From positions 1 through 8,180 of the forward strand of contig JAABSN010000151.1 in NCBI GenBank assembly GCA_011390385.1: a stretch of 8,180 nt of DNA. Direction: 5' to 3'. This DNA is from Thioalkalivibrio nitratireducens (GTDB lineage: Bacteria; Pseudomonadota; Gammaproteobacteria; Ectothiorhodospirales; Ectothiorhodospiraceae). A model generated the notes under the pieces. That model was given only the letters and a program-made list of their open reading frames with translations. It did not search any database and was not told the origin of the DNA. Within the stretch, counting starts at the first letter, position 1. Each line of letters starts with the position of its first letter. Shown here in pieces: positions 1 to 6,882 of this stretch. The translations under genes were made by a program, and so were the position numbers.

Positions 1-483
1 AGGCACGCGGACCATATCTGGCAGGATCACGACAGACTTCTGGTGCGAGTGTACCTCGATGTCGATCTGCCCGAAGTCCTGGTCGAGGCACTCGCCAACG
101 GGGTCGGGGTAACGCTGCGTTCCGAGGTGCGGCTGGTACGTACCCGTGGCATCCTCGGCGAGCGCCCGGTAAAGGAGGCCGAGAATAGCGTGCAGATCCG
201 GTATTACGCGCTGAGCCGGCACTATATGGTCACTGACCTGGAACGCGACCGGATCGAGCTTGCTCCCACGCTTGGCGATGCCCTGGAACTGCTTGCCAAG
301 CGCCTGGGACGGGTCGTCCTGGAGATCGATCGGGACCACCTGCGTTCGGATCATGATTACATGTTCGGTGCGCGTGTGAAGCTCAACCACACGGCGTTGC
401 CATTGCCTCTGCAATGGGATGCACGGCTACGGGGTGCCTATGTGACGCAACTGGGGTGGTATCGGTGGCCGTTGCAGCAATGA
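1..483 (+). CDS. DUF4390 domain protein, 5'-truncated by window edge
   Basis: The frame is open from base 1 with no stop and ends at TGA 481-483, so the 160 visible codons are the C-terminal part of a longer gene. A GTG at base 43 could serve as a start, but no ribosome binding site precedes it and the upstream residues fit the family, so I treat the true start as outside the window. The visible protein matches DUF4390: an early strand region followed by LVEALANGVGVTLRSEV, a central IRYYALSRHYMVTDL, a C-terminal ALPLPL segment and the typical ending LGWYRWPL. The family has no established biochemical function. Members are usually small, probably exported or membrane-linked proteins; any signal peptide would be off-window. 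Its TGA overlaps the ntrY ATG (ATGA, 480-483), so it is co-translated with the two-component system. In many Gammaproteobacteria it sits between rsmB and ntrY. Family call is good; function unknown. Confidence 0.85.
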   Translation, partial: RHADHIWQDHDRLLVRVYLDVDLPEVLVEALANGVGVTLRSEVRLVRTRGILGERPVKEAENSVQIRYYALSRHYMVTDLERDRIELAPTLGDALELLAKRLGRVVLEIDRDHLRSDHDYMFGARVKLNHTALPLPLQWDARLRGAYVTQLGWYRWPLQQ

Positions 484-2675
484 GACGGCGGTTTCCGTGG
501 GGCCTTCTGGGGATGGTTCTGCTGTTCCTGTTGTTGCTGGCCTCGCTCGTGGTCATGGGGGACACCGCGCAGAACTCTGACCGGTTCGAGCAGGTGTTCC
601 TCTGGTTGCTGGCGTTCCACGGACTGGTGCTGGTCGCGCTCGCAGTCCTCATCATTCATCAGTTTGTCCGCCTGATCGTGCAGTATCGGGGGGGCGTGCC
701 GGGCAGCCGGCTGACTTTGCGTCTCGTGGTGGGATTCATGCTGGTCGCGGTCCTTCCGGTGACGGTCGTCTACTACTTCTCCTTCAAGTTTCTGAACGAA
801 GGCGTGGATTCGTGGTTCGATGTGCGTGTCGATGGCGCGCTCGAGGACGCGCTGGAGCTTTCGCGTTCTTCCCTGGATCTGCGCGTTCGCCAGTTGTCGC
901 GGGAAACCCGGGAGATCATGAGTCAACTCGAGGACCTGTCGGAAGGGTTGGTGCCGCTGGCACTGAACGATGTACGTGCCCAGATGGGCGCGCAGGAGTT
1001 GACGCTGGTCGGTGCGAACAACCGGATCATTGCTTCCAGTACCGATAGCCCGATTCGGCGCCTGCCCTCGCCACCGGGCGCGGATGTACTGCTGCGGATG
1101 AGCCCGGGCCAACCGTTTACACGGCTCGAGCCACAACCGGATGGCTCGCTGGTGATACGTGTGGTTGCCGCGGCAAGCGATCGCCGACCAGGTGGGGAAA
1201 GCCGGATCCTGCAGGGTATCTTCCCGGTCGACCCGCGCATGAGCGCGCTCGCTGTTCGGGTGCAGGATGCCTTCGTCGATTATCGCGAATTCGCCTATCT
1301 CCGTGGGCCGATCAAGCAGGGGTTCATTTTCACGATGTCGCTCGCGCTCGCGCTATCGCTGATGGCGGCACTGTGGGCGGGTCTGGTCGTTGCCCGGCGG
1401 CTTGTGCGACCGGTGACGGATCTCGCGGAGGGTACGCGGTTGGTGGCTTCGGGCGACTACAGCACCCGGCTGGCCGTGGAGCGCGACGACGAACTGGGGT
1501 TCCTGGTGCGGTCGTTCAATACCATGACACGAACGCTGAACGAGGCGCGCGAGGAGGCCGAGCGCAATCGACGTCTGCTCGATGCCGAACGGGCCTACCT
1601 CGAGAGCGTGCTGCAGCACCTGCGTTCCGGGGTGCTGGCGCTGGATGGCAGTCTGCGTCTGCGCACGGCCAACGGCGCCGCCTGCCAGATTCTCGAATGT
1701 GACATGTGTGCCGAGTACAATCGCCTTCTTTCCGAATTCGACGAGGAATGCCCACTGGTCGGGCAGTTCTTCGACGCCATCAGTGACGCTCTGGTCCGCC
1801 GTGACCAGGAGTGGTCGCGCGAGGTGGTGGTGTTCACGCGCTCCGGTCGCAAGGTCCTGATGACCCGCGCGGTCTGGTTGCCCGACCCGGGGAACAACCG
1901 GGGACTGCATGCGATCGTGTTTGACGACATGACCGAGTTCCTGCGTGCACAGCGTGATGCCGCCTGGGGGGAAGTGGCCCGGCGTCTCGCACACGAGATC
2001 AAGAATCCGCTGACACCGATCCAGCTTTCAGCGGAACGGTTGGCGCGGCGGCTCGGCAATACCCTCGAGGGAGCCGATCGCGAGCTGCTGGAGCGGGCCA
2101 CCCGGACCATCGTGCAGCAGGTCGAGGCCATGAAGACGCTGGTCAATGCCTTCCGGGATTATGCCCAGGCCCCGCGTCTGGCGCTGGCGCCGCTCGACCT
2201 GAACGGGCTGCTGCGCGACATCTGCGAACTCTACGAGGGTGATGGGTACGTTGCCCGCGTCACCCTGGATCTGGCGCCGCGCGTACCAAGTATCCGGGCC
2301 GACGCCGGACGCCTGCGCCAGTTGTTGCACAACCTGATCAAGAACGCATTGGAGGCGGTACGCGGGGAGCCCGATGGCGAAGTCCGCATCACCACCGAGA
2401 GCGTCGCCGACGATCATGGCCATCGGGTCGAGCTGCGAGTGGCCGACAATGGCCCCGGCATCCGCCCCGACTTCCTGGAACGCATCTTCGAACCCTACGT
2501 CACCGACAAGCCCAGGGGTACCGGTCTTGGGCTGGCGGTTGCGCAGAAGATCGTCGAGGAACACGGCGGTATCATTGAATGCCATAATCAGACCACAGGC
2601 GGTGCCGTGTTCGTGATCCGGATTCCCGGCATTCCGGGCGGTGACACCGAACGTGTCGGAGACGAGCGCGAATGA
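480..2675 (+). CDS. ntrY: NtrY, membrane-bound nitrogen/redox-type sensor histidine kinase
   Basis: A 731-residue kinase that autophosphorylates on histidine and should pass phosphate to NtrX, encoded next. Hydrophobic segments lie near residues 8-26, 39-60 and 80-102, followed by a periplasmic region (about 103-280), TM4 (about 282-304), HAMP (about 305-360) and a PAS-like region (about 367-480). In the kinase core the H-box HEIKNPLTPIQLS has the phospho-acceptor His505. The N-box HNLIKNALEA (Asn622), G1 DNGPGI (656-661), F-box FEPYVTDK and G2 GTGLGL (680-685) are all intact. The topology and H-box are typical of NtrY rather than soluble NtrB. I chose ATG 480 because it forms ATGA with the upstream stop and begins with an Arg-rich stretch before TM1; an in-frame ATG at 414 would add 22 unlikely residues inside the DUF4390 gene. 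Four cysteines (402, 407, 410, 424) cluster in the PAS region, which is unusual. The natural signal is unknown; NtrY proteins elsewhere have been linked to nitrogen and redox sensing. Confidence 0.95.
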   Translation: MRRRFPWGLLGMVLLFLLLLASLVVMGDTAQNSDRFEQVFLWLLAFHGLVLVALAVLIIHQFVRLIVQYRGGVPGSRLTLRLVVGFMLVAVLPVTVVYYFSFKFLNEGVDSWFDVRVDGALEDALELSRSSLDLRVRQLSRETREIMSQLEDLSEGLVPLALNDVRAQMGAQELTLVGANNRIIASSTDSPIRRLPSPPGADVLLRMSPGQPFTRLEPQPDGSLVIRVVAAASDRRPGGESRILQGIFPVDPRMSALAVRVQDAFVDYREFAYLRGPIKQGFIFTMSLALALSLMAALWAGLVVARRLVRPVTDLAEGTRLVASGDYSTRLAVERDDELGFLVRSFNTMTRTLNEAREEAERNRRLLDAERAYLESVLQHLRSGVLALDGSLRLRTANGAACQILECDMCAEYNRLLSEFDEECPLVGQFFDAISDALVRRDQEWSREVVVFTRSGRKVLMTRAVWLPDPGNNRGLHAIVFDDMTEFLRAQRDAAWGEVARRLAHEIKNPLTPIQLSAERLARRLGNTLEGADRELLERATRTIVQQVEAMKTLVNAFRDYAQAPRLALAPLDLNGLLRDICELYEGDGYVARVTLDLAPRVPSIRADAGRLRQLLHNLIKNALEAVRGEPDGEVRITTESVADDHGHRVELRVADNGPGIRPDFLERIFEPYVTDKPRGTGLGLAVAQKIVEEHGGIIECHNQTTGGAVFVIRIPGIPGGDTERVGDERE

Positions 2676-4060
2676 GCGGACCCTATATATTGGTGGTGGA
2701 CGACGAGCCGGACATCCGCATGCTGTTGCGCGATGTTCTCGAGGACGAGGGTTACGAGGTCGCACTGGCGGGTTCCGTGGCCGAGGCCAAGGTCGCGCGG
2801 CGAAGCCGGCGTCCCGACCTGATCCTTCTCGATGTCTGGATGCCGGACGGCGATGGCGTCAGTCTGTTGAAGGAATGGAGCGACGAAGACGGACTTCCGT
2901 GCCCGGTGGTGATGATGTCCGGGCACGGCAACGTGGAGACTGCGGTGGATGCCACGCGGCTTGGCGCCTACGACTTCATCGAGAAACCACTGTCGATCGA
3001 CAAGCTGACCATCACCCTGAGCAACGCCCTGGAGTCGGATCGCCTGCAGCGCGAGAATCAGGGCTTGCGGCGGCTTGGAGGTGCGATCGCCGAGCCGGTA
3101 GGCGACAGCGCGGTGATGAACAATCTGCGCGATCAGGTCCAGCGTGTGGCGCAACACGACACATGGGTGCTGATTTCCGGCGAGGCGGGTGCGGGCAAAC
3201 AGACCTTCGCGCGCTATCTGCACTCGCGCAGCGCCCGGCGCGACAACGCCTTCATCGTGGTTGCGGTGGGTTCGCTCACTGGCGAGGAGTCCGTTGCCGA
3301 GCTTTTTGGCACCGAGCGGGGTGATCGAGTCCGGTTCGGCCTGCTCGAGCAGGCTGCGGGAGGCATCCTGTTCCTCGATGAGGTCTCCGAAATGGATCTG
3401 CAGACGCAGGGCCGGCTGCTGCATGCATTGAACACCCAGCGGATCACCCGGATCGGCGGCAACCAGCCGATTGCCGTCAACGTAAGAGTGATTGCCGCCA
3501 CCAAGCAAGATCTCGCCGATGCCGTGAGCGACGGTCGTTTCCGTGAGGACCTCTACTATCGGTTGAACGTGCTGCCGCTGAAGATTCCACCATTGCGGGA
3601 GCATATGGAGGATATCCCGGAACTGCTGGACTATCACATGGCTCAGCTGCATCAGCAGGAGGGTCTTCCGATGCGCCGATTCCAAACGCCGGCGCTGGAA
3701 AGGCTGCATCGCTACCATTGGCCGGGCAACGTGCGCGAACTGCGGAATTTCGTGCAGCGCCTGATGATCCTTGGTTCAGGGGATGAGATCACCAGTGACG
3801 AGGTCGAGCGGACGCTTTCCGGGCAGACGTTGCACGAAATCGACCTCAACGAGGCCAGCCTCTTCCCCGATCTTCCCCTGCGCGAGGCGCGCGAGCAGTT
3901 CGAACGTCAGTACCTTATCCACCAGCTCGAGCGCAGCGAGGGCAACATGACCCGGCTCGCGGAGCGGGTTGGCCTGGAACGGACGCATTTGTACCGCAAG
4001 TTCAAGACGCTGGGGATTGATCCGAAACGACTGAAGACGGACCCCCAGGCGAGGGAATGA
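2672..4060 (+). CDS. ntrX: NtrX, response regulator with AAA+ and Fis-type HTH domains
   Basis: A 462-residue NtrC-family regulator, the cognate partner of NtrY. The receiver domain (about 1-120) has acidic Asp10/Asp11, phospho-acceptor Asp54, Ser83 and Lys105, all as expected for phosphorylation. The AAA+ domain (about 140-365) has Walker A GEAGAGKQ (170-177, Lys176), Walker B LFLDE (233-237), arginine-finger candidates Arg291 and Arg297, and sensor-II GNVREL (352-357). A Fis-type helix-turn-helix lies near 423-450 (EGNMTRLAERVG, then THLYRKFKTLGI). The loop after ELFG that should read GAFTGA, and that contacts sigma-54, is absent: the sequence runs LFGTERGDRVRFGLLEQ (211-227). Loss of GAFTGA has been reported for other NtrX proteins, so this protein may not activate sigma-54 promoters in the classical way. 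The start overlaps the ntrY stop (ATGA, 2672-2675) with GGAG at 2658-2661 upstream, and its own stop overlaps the trkA start. Confidence 0.95.
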   Translation: MSGPYILVVDDEPDIRMLLRDVLEDEGYEVALAGSVAEAKVARRSRRPDLILLDVWMPDGDGVSLLKEWSDEDGLPCPVVMMSGHGNVETAVDATRLGAYDFIEKPLSIDKLTITLSNALESDRLQRENQGLRRLGGAIAEPVGDSAVMNNLRDQVQRVAQHDTWVLISGEAGAGKQTFARYLHSRSARRDNAFIVVAVGSLTGEESVAELFGTERGDRVRFGLLEQAAGGILFLDEVSEMDLQTQGRLLHALNTQRITRIGGNQPIAVNVRVIAATKQDLADAVSDGRFREDLYYRLNVLPLKIPPLREHMEDIPELLDYHMAQLHQQEGLPMRRFQTPALERLHRYHWPGNVRELRNFVQRLMILGSGDEITSDEVERTLSGQTLHEIDLNEASLFPDLPLREAREQFERQYLIHQLERSEGNMTRLAERVGLERTHLYRKFKTLGIDPKRLKTDPQARE

Positions 4061-5436
4061 AACGCGTCGTGATCGTTGGTGCGGGCCAGGTCGGGCAGTC
4101 CCTGGCCGAGGCCCTGAGCGGCGACGGTCACAACGTCACCGTGATCGATACCCGCCGTGACTGCCTCGAGGCGATCGAGAGCCATCTGGACGTCCGGACC
4201 ATCCACGGTTTCGGCTGTCACCCCGGGGTGCTGGAGGTTGCCGGTGCTCGGGATGCCGAGATACTCATTGCGGTCACCGACTCCGATGAGGTGAACATGC
4301 TCGCCTGTCAGGTCGGCTCGACCCTGTTCGGCATCGGCACGAAGATCGCCCGGATCCGTGAACGCAGCTACCATGAAAACCCGAGGCTTTTTGCGCCGGA
4401 AGCCGTCCCCGTGGATATGCTGATCTCGCCGGAGGCCATCGTGACCAGCCAGATTCAGCGTCTGGTGGAACATCCGGGTGCGTTGCAGGTGCTGGATTTT
4501 GCCGACGGGCTGGTGTCACTGGTTGGTGTGCGTGCCTACTATGGCGGGCCCCTGGTCGGGCATGAGCTGCGCAACATCCGTACCGACATGCCCGGTATTC
4601 AGACCCGTGTCGCAGCGATCTTTCGTCGCAACCACGCGATCGCCCCCGATGGCCACACGGTGATCGAGGCGGACGACGAGGTATTCTTCGTCGCTGCAAA
4701 GAAGAACATCCGTGCCGTGATGTCCGAACTGCGCAGACTGGAAAAACCGTACAAACGGATATTGATCGGGGGCGGAGGAAACATCGGCCGGCGTCTCGCC
4801 GAGGCACTCGCGGAGCGCTACGAGGTCCGCATCATCGAACGCGAACCCGAGCGGGCAGACTATCTCAGGCGGGAATTGCCCAATGCTGCCGAGGTGCTCT
4901 CCGGTGACAGTTCCGACGACCGCTTTCTCGACAGCGCCGGCATCGGCGAGATGGATGTTTTCTGCGCGGTCACCAATGACGATCAGGCCAATATCTTCTC
5001 GGCCATGCTGGCCAAACGCCGAGGTGTGCGCCGGGTGATGGCGTTGATCAATCGGGCGGGCTACGTCGACCTGATGCAGGATAGCTCCATCGATATCGCC
5101 ATCTCCCCGCAGCAGGCGACCATTGGTGTCCTTCTGGCGCGCGTGCGCGAGGGGGGGACAGCCACCGTACATAGCCTGCGCCGGGGTGCCGCCGAAGCGA
5201 TCGAGACCATCGTCAATGGCGATGCCAGCAGTTCCCGGGTGGTGGACCGGCGTATCGACGACCTGCGTCTGCCCAAGGGCGCCAACATCGGGGCGATCGT
5301 GCGGGACCGGGAGGTGATCATCCCTCATCACGATACCGTGATCCGGGCCGGAGATCATGTCATCCTTTTCCTGACCAACCGGGATCGTCTGAAGGCGGTT
5401 CATCGGCTGTTTCAGCCGGGCCGGAGGTTTTTCTGA
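4057..5436 (+). CDS. trkA: TrkA, NAD-binding regulatory subunit of Trk K+ uptake
   Basis: A 459-residue cytoplasmic protein that binds NAD(H) and gates the TrkH/TrkG potassium channel at the inner membrane. It has the duplicated layout of full-length TrkA (E. coli TrkA is about 458 residues): TrkA-N1 (1 to about 123) with Rossmann motif GAGQVG (8-13) and acidic Asp31; TrkA-C1 (about 140-225); TrkA-N2 (about 232-350) with GGGGNIG (238-244) and Glu261; TrkA-C2 (about 370-455) ending in the typical RAGDHVILFL stretch. Both nucleotide-binding halves look intact. The ATG overlaps the ntrX stop (ATGA, 4057-4060), with a purine-rich AGGCGAGG just upstream. A trkH-like channel gene is not in the window, so the membrane partner must be encoded elsewhere. 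Close linkage of ntrYX and trkA is seen in several proteobacterial groups and suggests shared expression, though not necessarily direct functional coupling. Confidence 0.96.
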   Translation: MKRVVIVGAGQVGQSLAEALSGDGHNVTVIDTRRDCLEAIESHLDVRTIHGFGCHPGVLEVAGARDAEILIAVTDSDEVNMLACQVGSTLFGIGTKIARIRERSYHENPRLFAPEAVPVDMLISPEAIVTSQIQRLVEHPGALQVLDFADGLVSLVGVRAYYGGPLVGHELRNIRTDMPGIQTRVAAIFRRNHAIAPDGHTVIEADDEVFFVAAKKNIRAVMSELRRLEKPYKRILIGGGGNIGRRLAEALAERYEVRIIEREPERADYLRRELPNAAEVLSGDSSDDRFLDSAGIGEMDVFCAVTNDDQANIFSAMLAKRRGVRRVMALINRAGYVDLMQDSSIDIAISPQQATIGVLLARVREGGTATVHSLRRGAAEAIETIVNGDASSSRVVDRRIDDLRLPKGANIGAIVRDREVIIPHHDTVIRAGDHVILFLTNRDRLKAVHRLFQPGRRFF

Positions 5437-5492
5437 TCCCGCACTGGGCGACCAAGAAGTCTCGGGGCGGTTTCTGCCAACACGATGGAAAA

Positions 5493-5505
5493 CACTCCAG
5501 GAGTG
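5493..5505 (+). promoter_or_regulatory. Shine-Dalgarno site inside a 13-bp perfect dyad
   Basis: CACTCC-A-GGAGTG is a perfect 6+1+6 inverted repeat. It contains the ribosome binding site AGGAG (5499-5503), six bases before the ATG at 5510 of the TPR gene. The ribosome binding site is convincing. In RNA the dyad could fold as a 5-bp stem with a CAG loop and hide it; as DNA it could be a small operator. Either regulatory role is inference; chance is possible for a repeat of this size. It lies in the 73-bp gap (5437-5509) that separates the trkA operon from the next block; I see no good sigma-70 or sigma-54 promoter in that gap. Confidence 0.5.
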
Positions 5506-5509
5506 CCCT

Positions 5510-5851
5510 ATGGCCGACATGATCGAGCGTTTCGAGGCCATGCTGGAAGCGGGACAGGACTCCCCCATGCTGCGCCTTTCCCTCGGCAATGCCCTGGTTG
5601 CGGCCGGAAGAAGCGAGGACGCCATCGTTCATCTGAAACAGGCGATCGAGCAGGACCCTGGCTATTCGGCTGCCTGGAAACTGTTGTCGCGCCAGTTGCT
5701 CGTGACCGGTGATCCAGCCCGCGCACTGGATGCCTGCGAAAAGGGAATTCCCGTGGCGCGTGCGAAAGGTGACCTGCAGGCGGTAAGGGAAATGGAGGTC
5801 TTCGCGCGGCGGGCCCGGAAACAACTGGAACCGCCTCCGGACGGGCCATGA
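5510..5851 (+). CDS. Small TPR-repeat protein
   Basis: A 113-residue soluble protein with no signal peptide or membrane segment. It is nearly all helical and carries about two tetratricopeptide repeats: one near residues 19-52 (pattern LGNALVAAGRSEDAIVHLKQAI, here as LGNALVAAGR then AIVHLKQAIEQDP) and one near 53-86 (AWKLLSRQLLVTGDPARALD). A charged C-terminal helix rich in Arg and Lys follows. TPR proteins mediate protein-protein contacts; no specific partner can be read from the sequence. The start ATG 5510 has AGGAG at ideal spacing, the best ribosome binding site in the window. The stop overlaps the ATG of the acyltransferase gene (ATGA, 5848-5851), so the two are translationally coupled, and a role as a partner or accessory of envelope lipid synthesis is possible but unproven. 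Confidence 0.85.
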   Translation: MADMIERFEAMLEAGQDSPMLRLSLGNALVAAGRSEDAIVHLKQAIEQDPGYSAAWKLLSRQLLVTGDPARALDACEKGIPVARAKGDLQAVREMEVFARRARKQLEPPPDGP

Positions 5852-6858
5852 GCACGAGCGGGGCGGATCGCTCGGGCAGCGATGCAGGCCAGGCCTATCG
5901 GGCGCCGCTGACGCGCGCGCATTTCAGCCCCCGCTACTGGGGGACGTGGGCGGGATTAGGGATGCTGTGGCTGTTGCATCGGTTGCCGCGATCTCTGCTT
6001 CATGGACCGGCCGCTCTGCTGGCGTGGTTGCTGCGCATCGGTTCGCAAAAACGCCGGCGGATTGCGACGATCAATCTGTCCTGGTGTTTCCCCGAACTGA
6101 CCACAGAGCAGCGCGACCAGCTGCTGCGCGACCATTACCGCTACTCGGCGCGCAGTATGCTCGATTACGGCATGCTCTGGTTCGGTTCCCCGGGGATCCA
6201 TGCGGCACGCATCCGGGTGGTTGGCGAGGAGCACTATCAGCGTCTGCACGCGCGCAAGATCCCTGTGATCGTCCTTGCACCGCACTCGGTGGCGCTCGAT
6301 CACGGCGGGTTGCGCATGAGCCAGCTTCATGACGGCGTTTCCTTCGCCAAGCCGATGCGCAACCCGGTGGTCGAGTGGATCAATCACCGCTCCCGGACCC
6401 GCTACTCCGGTGACATCTTCACCCGGGAGCAGGGATTGCGTCCGGCGATTCGACAGATCAGGAAGGGGCGGTTCTTCTATTATCTGCCCGATGAGGATCT
6501 CGGAGCGGAGGGCGCGGTCTTCGCCAATTTCTTCGGCGTTCCCAAGGCCACGCTGACCGCGCTTGGGCGGCTGGCACGTCTTACCGGGGCGGCTGTACTG
6601 CCGAGTTTCGCGTTCTACGACGCAGCCCGGGATGAGTACATTCTGAAATTGTGGCCGCCGCTGGAACCCTTTCCCGAGGGCGATGAAGAAGTGGATGCGC
6701 AGGCGATGAATGCCGCGATCGAAACGGCGATTCGGGAGAACCCGGCCCAGTATTTGTGGACGATGCGCATCTTCCGGACCCGTCCTGGCGGGAGCATCCA
6801 GCCTTATCGCAAGGACGCAGACACGCCGCCGCCAGAAGCCCCGAGGTGGAAACTGTAA
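5848..6858 (+). CDS. LpxL/LpxM-family lipid A late acyltransferase
   Basis: A 336-residue member of the HtrB/MsbB family, which adds secondary acyl chains to Kdo2-lipid IVA at the cytoplasmic face of the inner membrane. Evidence: the N-terminal PRYWGTW signature (28-34) followed by a hydrophobic stretch (about 35-56); NLSWCFPE; the catalytic HX4D motif with His146 and Asp151 (PHSVALDHG); YLPDEDLG (212-219); FFGVPKATLTALGRLARL; and a C-terminal PAQYLWTMRIFRTRP then QPYRKD. The YLPDxD, KATL and QPYRKD features recall LpxM (myristoyl step), while the GLGMLWLLHRLP segment recalls LpxL (lauroyl step), so I leave the paralogue open. It is longer than E. coli LpxL (about 306) because of a roughly 22-residue hydrophilic N-terminal extension; the start is fixed by the ATGA overlap with the TPR gene, although no strong ribosome binding site is seen. 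Family confidence is high, acyl-chain specificity unknown. Confidence 0.92.
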   Translation: MSTSGADRSGSDAGQAYRAPLTRAHFSPRYWGTWAGLGMLWLLHRLPRSLLHGPAALLAWLLRIGSQKRRRIATINLSWCFPELTTEQRDQLLRDHYRYSARSMLDYGMLWFGSPGIHAARIRVVGEEHYQRLHARKIPVIVLAPHSVALDHGGLRMSQLHDGVSFAKPMRNPVVEWINHRSRTRYSGDIFTREQGLRPAIRQIRKGRFFYYLPDEDLGAEGAVFANFFGVPKATLTALGRLARLTGAAVLPSFAFYDAARDEYILKLWPPLEPFPEGDEEVDAQAMNAAIETAIRENPAQYLWTMRIFRTRPGGSIQPYRKDADTPPPEAPRWKL

Positions 6859-6882
6859 CATTGGGTCGATTACGCTAGCCGG

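Noticed and set aside
414..479. Upstream ATG adding 22 residues, including three cysteines, to NtrY
   Set aside because: The extra residues overlap the DUF4390 coding sequence, resemble no NtrY N-terminus and lack a ribosome binding site. ATG 480 gives the same ATGA overlap as the next genes.
2588..3718. 376-codon open frame on the - strand antisense to ntrX
   Set aside because: It is fully opposite ntrX, which has complete domain motifs in its own frame, and has no family signature of its own.
5404..5432. CGGCTG-TTT-CAGCCG hairpin followed by TTTTT at the end of trkA as an intrinsic terminator
   Set aside because: The T-run (5428-5432) starts nine bases after the stem, which is too far for a normal rho-independent terminator, and the stem lies within coding sequence.
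4516..5625. 369-codon open frame on the - strand across trkA and the TPR gene start
   Set aside because: It covers the end of trkA, the gap and the TPR ribosome binding site; no domain is visible, and trkA is certain.
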